Assembly: GCA_036788195.1 (NCBI GenBank)
Contig: DAIQNX010000054.1
Span: 1 to 16,438, forward strand
DNA: 16,438 nt
Direction of reading: 5' to 3'
DNA from: CALFXN01 sp937957815
GTDB lineage: Bacteria > Synergistota > Synergistia > Synergistales > Aminobacteriaceae
Made by a program: the position numbers and the translations under genes. Position 1 is the first letter of the stretch. Every line of letters begins with the position of its first letter. The notes beneath the pieces are model-generated. The model was not told the DNA's origin. It searched no databases and saw only the letters and a list, made by a program, of their open reading frames with translations. Positions 12,373-16,438 of this stretch are shown piece by piece.

Positions 12373-13170
12373 ATGCGACACATTCGATTCGTCCTGTCGG
12401 TGATCGCAGTTGTTGCTTGCGCGGCATCCGCGTTCGCGTTCACCGTCGAACCCGTGCCGGAATGGAACGAACTCTTCGACGCCCATCGCGTCACGGGAGT
12501 CGTTCTCGTCTACGACGACTCCGCGGACCGCTATTATTCGAGCGCGCCGCTGCGGATCAACGACCGGTTCCTTCCCGCGTCGACGTTCAAGGTTCTGAGT
12601 TCGCTCATCGCGCTCGAAACCCGCGTCGTCAGCGACGAGACGCAAATCATACCGTGGAACCGCACGGAGCGCGAGGTTGCGACGTGGAACCGCGACATGG
12701 ACATGCGGGAGGCCATAGCCTGCTCCGCGGTCTGGGTCTACCAGGAACTCGCGCGGAAGATCGGGCCGGAACGCATGAACTTCTGGGTTCGCCGCGCGAA
12801 CTACGGCAACGGGAACACCGGAGGGGCTATCGACAGTTTCTGGCTCGACGGGAACCTGCGCGTCAGCCCGCTCGAACAGCTCGAATTCATGCGGCGCCTC
12901 AAGACGGGACGGCTGCCGTTTTCGAAAAGGAACCTCGACATCGTCCGCAACATCATCATCCGCGGAAAAAACGAATGGGGGACCATCCGGGGCAAGACGG
13001 GCTCCGTCACGCAACGCCCTCCCCACGTCGGATGGTACGCGGGATACGTCGAAAACGGGGACAGAACCCTCTTTTTCGTCACGCTCGTGGAACACCCGGA
13101 TCCTGCCGTCATCGCTCCGGCGCGCGAGGCCATCACCCAGAAAATCCTCCGCGACCTGAACGCCCGCTGA
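12373..13170 (+). CDS. Class D (OXA-type) beta-lactamase
   Basis: 265 aa with a signal peptide (about residues 1-22, ending SAFA). Hydrolyses beta-lactams in the periplasm through an active-site serine with a carbamylated lysine. All class D motifs are present: PAS70-T-F-K73, S118-A-V120, Y144-G-N146, K208-T-G210, followed by GWYAGYVE (220-227). Flanking phrases such as WVYQELARKIG, FWLDGNLRVSPLEQLEF and LPFSKRN are typical of the family. Length fits OXA enzymes. The start has AAGGAG 6 nt upstream. The gene has its own promoter and is not part of the arsenic operons. Substrate spectrum cannot be told from the sequence; similar chromosomal enzymes in anaerobes may be intrinsic rather than acquired. 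Confidence 0.94.
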   Translation: MRHIRFVLSVIAVVACAASAFAFTVEPVPEWNELFDAHRVTGVVLVYDDSADRYYSSAPLRINDRFLPASTFKVLSSLIALETRVVSDETQIIPWNRTEREVATWNRDMDMREAIACSAVWVYQELARKIGPERMNFWVRRANYGNGNTGGAIDSFWLDGNLRVSPLEQLEFMRRLKTGRLPFSKRNLDIVRNIIIRGKNEWGTIRGKTGSVTQRPPHVGWYAGYVENGDRTLFFVTLVEHPDPAVIAPAREAITQKILRDLNAR

Positions 13171-13247
13171 ACCGGACATCGGACGCTCGAAACGCCAAAG
13201 CGGGAAGAGAGTTGCCGCCGTTCCGTGGAAAACCGGCGATACTCCGC

Positions 13248-13276
13248 TTGACATCCGTACCCGGAAGAGCGATATT
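13248..13276 (+). promoter_or_regulatory. Promoter of the MATE transporter gene
   Basis: A perfect TTGACA (13248-13253), 17 nt, GATATT (13271-13276, four of six matches). The leader to the ATG at 13328 is about 45 nt. The rest of 13171-13327 shows no clear terminator for the preceding gene. Confidence 0.7.
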
Positions 13277-13327
13277 TCCCTGTATTTCACACTCGCTGCG
13301 CCATCGCTGAAAGAACGTGACGGACAC

Positions 13328-14683
13328 ATGGACCAGGAAAACGCGCAATACATCCGGATGACCCGGACGCCGGTCGGTCGGCTCATCACCTCCCTCGCCA
13401 TCCCGACGATCATCAGTATGCTCACGACGGCGATCTACAACATGGCGGATACCTACTTCGTGTCCAAACTCGGAACCAGCGCATCGGGCGCCGTCGGCAT
13501 CGTGTTCTCGCTCATGGCGATCATCCAGGCCGTAGGGTTCACGATCGGGATGGGATCCGGCAGCCGGATCTCGCGCCTTCTCGGCGCGCAGAGGACGGAC
13601 GACGCGAACGTCGTGGCCTCGGGCGGCTTCCTCATGGCCATCGGCTTCGGGCTGCTCCTCTCGGTCTTCGGAATCCTCTTCATCGACCGGCTCATGCGCA
13701 TCCTTGGAGCGACGGAGACCATCCTGCCCTACGCGCGCGACTACGCGAAGTGGATTCTGTTCGCGGCGCCGGTCATGGCCGCGTCCTTCCTGCTCAACAA
13801 CATCCTCCGCGCCGAAGGACGGGCCCGCCTCGCCATGGTCGGACTCACGTCCGGCGGCATTCTCAACATGATCCTCGATCCCGTCTTCATCTTCACCTTC
13901 GGGCTCGGCATCGCGGGCGCCGCCATCGCGACGGCCCTCAGCCAGTGCGTCAGCTTCGCCATCCTGCTCTCGTGCTTCCTGACCGGCCGGACGGTCACGA
14001 AACCCGGCATCGGAAAAATCCCGCTCCGCGCGACCGACTACCTCAAGAGCCTCAAGAACGGACTCCCCTCATTCTGCCGGCAGGGGCTCGCGAGCGCCGC
14101 GACCGTCGCGCTGAACATCGCCGCGGCCCTCTACGGCGACGCGGCCGTCGCGGGGATGTCCATCGTCGGCAGGATCTTCATGTTCATCTTCGCCATCACG
14201 CTCGGAATCGGGCAGGGGTACATGCCCGTCGTCGGCTACAACTACGGCGCCCGCAGGTTCGACAGGGTCAGGACCTCCTTCCTGTTCACGTTCAAGGTCG
14301 CGTGCGCGGCCATGACCACCTGTGCCGTTCTCTGCTTCGCCTTCGCCCCGTCGATCATGAGAATCTTCATCGAAACGGACCCCCGCGTCGTCGAAATCGG
14401 CGCGAAGGCCCTCCGGTGCATCAGCCTCGCCATGCCGCTCGTCCCGCTCGGAGTGGTGTGCAACATGACCTTCCAGTCGATCGGCCACGCGTGGACCGCG
14501 ACGTTCCTTTCCACCGCGCGGCAGGGCATCTTCTTCTTCCCGCTGATCCTGATCCTGCCGGGGATCATCGGCCTGACCGGCGTCCAGATCACGCAGGCGC
14601 TCGCCGACGCCTGCACGTTTCTCTGCTGCATTCCCTTCGCACGACGGTTCTTCAGGACGCTCGACGCGACCGAAAAGAAATAG
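13328..14683 (+). CDS. MATE family multidrug/cation antiporter
   Basis: 451 aa with 12 predicted membrane helices in two six-helix halves; exports drugs or metabolites in exchange for Na+ or H+. Family features: MTRTPVGRLITSLAIPTIIS, IYNMADTYFVSKLGTSASGA, GMGSGSRISRLLGAQRTDDA in the first half, and GIGQGYMPVVGYNYGARRFD in the second half, with the typical NYGA motif. Length is normal for the family. The start codon ATG at 13328 has a poor ribosome binding site (GACGGA region), but the protein begins at the usual distance from the first helix. It stands between two other singly promoted genes; the substrate is unknown. Confidence 0.93.
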   Translation: MDQENAQYIRMTRTPVGRLITSLAIPTIISMLTTAIYNMADTYFVSKLGTSASGAVGIVFSLMAIIQAVGFTIGMGSGSRISRLLGAQRTDDANVVASGGFLMAIGFGLLLSVFGILFIDRLMRILGATETILPYARDYAKWILFAAPVMAASFLLNNILRAEGRARLAMVGLTSGGILNMILDPVFIFTFGLGIAGAAIATALSQCVSFAILLSCFLTGRTVTKPGIGKIPLRATDYLKSLKNGLPSFCRQGLASAATVALNIAAALYGDAAVAGMSIVGRIFMFIFAITLGIGQGYMPVVGYNYGARRFDRVRTSFLFTFKVACAAMTTCAVLCFAFAPSIMRIFIETDPRVVEIGAKALRCISLAMPLVPLGVVCNMTFQSIGHAWTATFLSTARQGIFFFPLILILPGIIGLTGVQITQALADACTFLCCIPFARRFFRTLDATEKK

Positions 14684-14808
14684 CGCCCTTACTAGAGAAC
14701 GAATCCCGCCACACCCCCTCTATCCTGTCGCTCCGGAACGGTATCATCAGCATCGACGCATTCCGTCGGCACCAGCGACGCAACCTCATTAATAGTGAAT
14801 ACAATTAA

Positions 14809-14836
14809 TTTATAGACGCAAATCGACGCCTATAAT
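14809..14836 (+). promoter_or_regulatory. Promoter and inverted repeat before the WYL regulator
   Basis: TTTATA (14809-14814), 16 nt, perfect TATAAT (14831-14836). The inverted repeat TTATAG-14 nt-CTATAA (14810-14835) coincides with the two promoter boxes, and the spacer holds two copies of GACGC. This arrangement suggests autoregulation. Upstream, two ATTAAT copies (14788 and 14804) lie in an AT-rich stretch. No gene is seen in 14684-14890. Confidence 0.6.
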
Positions 14837-14890
14837 TGAGCCGAGATTGTGTTTTTTTCACAGGACGGGGAATAAAGGGAGGAGATATCC

Positions 14891-15877
14891 GTGCCCCAGG
14901 ACCTCAGTTCCATACGTCTGCGCCGTCTCAACCGAATGATGCTCGAACTCGCGTCCGGCGACTGCGTTTCGAAAAACGCGGTCATGAAGCGGCTGGAATA
15001 TACGCAGAGCCGAACCTTCGAGCGGGACCTCGCCTTCCTGCGGGAGGAGTTCGGCGTCGATATCGCCTACGACCGCGGGAAGAAAGGCTATCGTCTGGAG
15101 GGAAAGGGGCGTTTCCTGCTCACGCTCGACCTCTCGGAACAGGACGTCATGGCCCTCTCAGCCGGACTTCGAATGGCCGCACACTTTCTGCCCCATCTCG
15201 AAGAGGGGTGCGACCGACTCTGGAACACCCTTCGAACCGCCATTCCCGAAACGCTCGCGCGACAGGGGGATGAACTCGGCAAAAGCGCCGTCGTCGCCCT
15301 GCCCGTCTCGCCCGTCGACCCGAATATCTTCGAGACGATCACGACCGCGATCACGAACAGGCGCATGCTCCGGCTCCGCTACGCGGCCCCCGGACGTTCC
15401 GGCGACTCTCCGCACGAACACGACGTCTCCCCGTGGGGCGTGTACTTCCGGGCGCACGCATGGTACCTGTGGGCGCTCAACGAACGGTTCACCACGCCGA
15501 ACCCCTTCCGCATCGGCCGAATCACGCGCGCGGACATCCTCGACAGGGCATGGCACGAAGTTCCCCCCGGAGACCTCTGCGTGGAGCAGTACGCCTCGAG
15601 CGCGTGGTACGGAATGCCGGGCCCCGCGACCACGCCCGTGCGCATCCGCGTGCTCGCGCCGCTCGCCACGGCCGTCTCGGAAACCATGTGGCACCCCACG
15701 CAGCGCATCACGTGGGCAAAGGACGGAAGCAGCCTGGTGCTGGAAGCCGCCGTTCCCAACCTCGACGAAGTCGCTCGGTGGATTCTGGCGTCGGCCCCCA
15801 ACGCGGAGCCCCTCGACCCGCCGGAGCTGCGCGACCTCGTCACGACGTGGGCGAAGGCCGCGTGCGGGGAGAAGTGA
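14891..15877 (+). CDS. WYL-domain transcriptional regulator
   Basis: 328 aa, HTH-WYL-WCX layout. The N-terminal winged HTH (about 5-75) reads RLRRLNRMMLELASGDCVSK, TQSRTFERDLAFLREEFGVD, YDRGKKGYRLEG. The WYL domain (about 145-225) contains ITNRRMLRLRYAAPG, VSPWGVYFRAHAWYLWALNE and FRIGRITRADILDRAW. The C-terminal WCX part ends VPNLDEVARWILASAPNAEP. WYL proteins bind nucleic-acid ligands and often control CRISPR-Cas or other defence genes; the cas3-like gene starts 61 nt downstream. The GTG start is fixed by GGGAGGAG 6 nt upstream. Composition is GC-rich like the rest of the window, unlike the following gene. Confidence 0.9.
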   Translation: MPQDLSSIRLRRLNRMMLELASGDCVSKNAVMKRLEYTQSRTFERDLAFLREEFGVDIAYDRGKKGYRLEGKGRFLLTLDLSEQDVMALSAGLRMAAHFLPHLEEGCDRLWNTLRTAIPETLARQGDELGKSAVVALPVSPVDPNIFETITTAITNRRMLRLRYAAPGRSGDSPHEHDVSPWGVYFRAHAWYLWALNERFTTPNPFRIGRITRADILDRAWHEVPPGDLCVEQYASSAWYGMPGPATTPVRIRVLAPLATAVSETMWHPTQRITWAKDGSSLVLEAAVPNLDEVARWILASAPNAEPLDPPELRDLVTTWAKAACGEK

Positions 15878-15913
15878 GGGGGGGAAGAAAGATCACGGAA
15901 AAATAAATAAGCT

Positions 15914-15919
15914 TATAAT
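15914..15919 (+). promoter_or_regulatory. Possible -10 box before cas3
   Basis: A perfect TATAAT, but no acceptable -35 at 16-18 nt, and the start point would fall almost on the ribosome binding site (AAAGGAAAG). Could be real with an activator, or the gene may be co-transcribed with the WYL gene. Confidence 0.3.
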
Positions 15920-15938
15920 ATCGAAAGGAAAGAATTTT

Positions 15939-16438
15939 ATGATAATCATTAGAGATGAACCTAGCAACTTTAGAAATCAGGCGTATAATCAAGGATTTCT
16001 AATATTTGTCAGCAAAGACAACCATTTTGAAGATTTTAAAATTATAGAGATATTTAATGAATTTAAAAAGCCGATCCTTGGAGTGCTTCTGCAAAAAACT
16101 CTTCCAAAGGAAAATATCTTTGCACATTTTTTAAAACCTGAGTTCTTTGCAAGGCCTACTAAAAACACTTTTCACCTGCAATCATGGCAAACGTTGTACT
16201 CTCACAGTATGGGCGTTCGAAAACTGGCCGGATTCTTTGCGGAATCGTTCGGATGCAAAGAATGGGGTGAATACGCCGGTATGATTCATGATCTCGGAAA
16301 ATATCTTCCGAGGTTTCAGGCGAAATTGTATGGAGAAGATATCTCCGTCGAGCATTCAGGGGTCGGCGCGTGTTTCGCCAAATCGAACCGGAGCGCATCT
16401 TTCCCTTTTGAAACTCTGGCAGTCATGTTCGCAGTGGC
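15939..16438 (+). CDS. cas3: Cas3 (HD nuclease domain), N-terminal fragment with unusual extension
   Basis: Runs off the window: 166 codons visible. Residues about 80-150 are a Cas3''-type HD domain: SWQTLYSHSMGVRKLAGFFA (H89), EYAGMIH117D118LGKYLPRFQ, and VEH139SGVGACFA, where H89, H117-D118, K121 and H139 are the expected metal-site residues. It cuts single-stranded DNA in type I CRISPR interference; a helicase part should follow outside the window. The first 80 residues (starting MIIIRDEPSNFRNQAYNQGF) precede the HD domain and are not recognised; most Cas3 proteins begin directly with the HD. The first 220 bases are strongly AT-rich, in contrast to the upstream WYL gene. The ATG at 15939 follows AAAGGAAAG. 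Confidence 0.8.
   Translation, partial: MIIIRDEPSNFRNQAYNQGFLIFVSKDNHFEDFKIIEIFNEFKKPILGVLLQKTLPKENIFAHFLKPEFFARPTKNTFHLQSWQTLYSHSMGVRKLAGFFAESFGCKEWGEYAGMIHDLGKYLPRFQAKLYGEDISVEHSGVGACFAKSNRSASFPFETLAVMFAV

Noticed and set aside
14740..14840. CRISPR repeats (ATCGACGC and GACGC copies)
   Set aside because: Copies are short, unevenly spaced and coincide with promoter elements; no array is present in the window.

Overview
This is a GC-rich bacterial window with one assembly gap (100 N at 2117-2216). The most likely host is an anaerobe of the Synergistota. The sulfatase ends in a Cys-containing hydrophobic C-terminal tail that resembles the Synerg-CTERM sorting signal. There is an oxygen-sensitive (anSME-type) sulfatase maturase, and a DUF1659-DUF2922-YvrJ small-gene set typical of Firmicutes and Synergistota. 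The assignment is an inference from gene content; no rRNA or tRNA is visible.

Layout. (1) 1-1071, minus: compact operon DUF1659, DUF2922, YvrJ, M15-type peptidase, then the start of a probable sigma factor cut by the window edge. (2) 1205-1697, plus: a promoter, a secreted superoxide-reductase-fold-like protein, and a strong bidirectional hairpin terminator. (3) 1702-4248, minus: a Ser-type sulfatase lipoprotein and its radical-SAM maturase, the latter interrupted by the gap. (4) 4521-12073, minus: an arsenic island in two or three transcription units. The distal unit (xdhC-like, arsR, acr3) is driven by a near-consensus promoter overlapped by a perfect palindromic operator. The second unit is arsF, arsG, a small [2Fe-2S] protein, arsR and a thioredoxin-like protein, and ends in a strong intrinsic terminator. 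It is followed by arsP and an arsM-arsN2 fusion. (5) 12373-14683, plus: a class D beta-lactamase and a MATE efflux pump, each with its own promoter. (6) 14891-16438, plus: a WYL-domain regulator, followed by a sharp drop in GC and the beginning of a Cas3 HD nuclease, so a type I CRISPR-Cas locus probably continues past the window.

The most notable observation is in the arsenite methyltransferase. The reading frame carries an in-frame TGA (5145-5147) at the position of the third conserved arsenic-binding cysteine of ArsM. Eleven nucleotides downstream starts a perfect 7-bp stem with a GGA loop, which fits a bacterial SECIS element. I read this as one selenoprotein, ArsM(Sec) fused to an ArsN2-type acetyltransferase, rather than two genes or a pseudogene.

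Together the island would export arsenite (Acr3), methylate it (ArsM), export methylated trivalent arsenicals (ArsP), reduce and export aromatic arsenicals (ArsF/ArsG), and acetylate an arsenical (ArsN2). No arsenate reductase (ArsC) is seen. No stretch longer than 300 bases lacks a gene; the longest intergenic region, 12074-12372, holds the divergent promoters of the arsenic island and the beta-lactamase.
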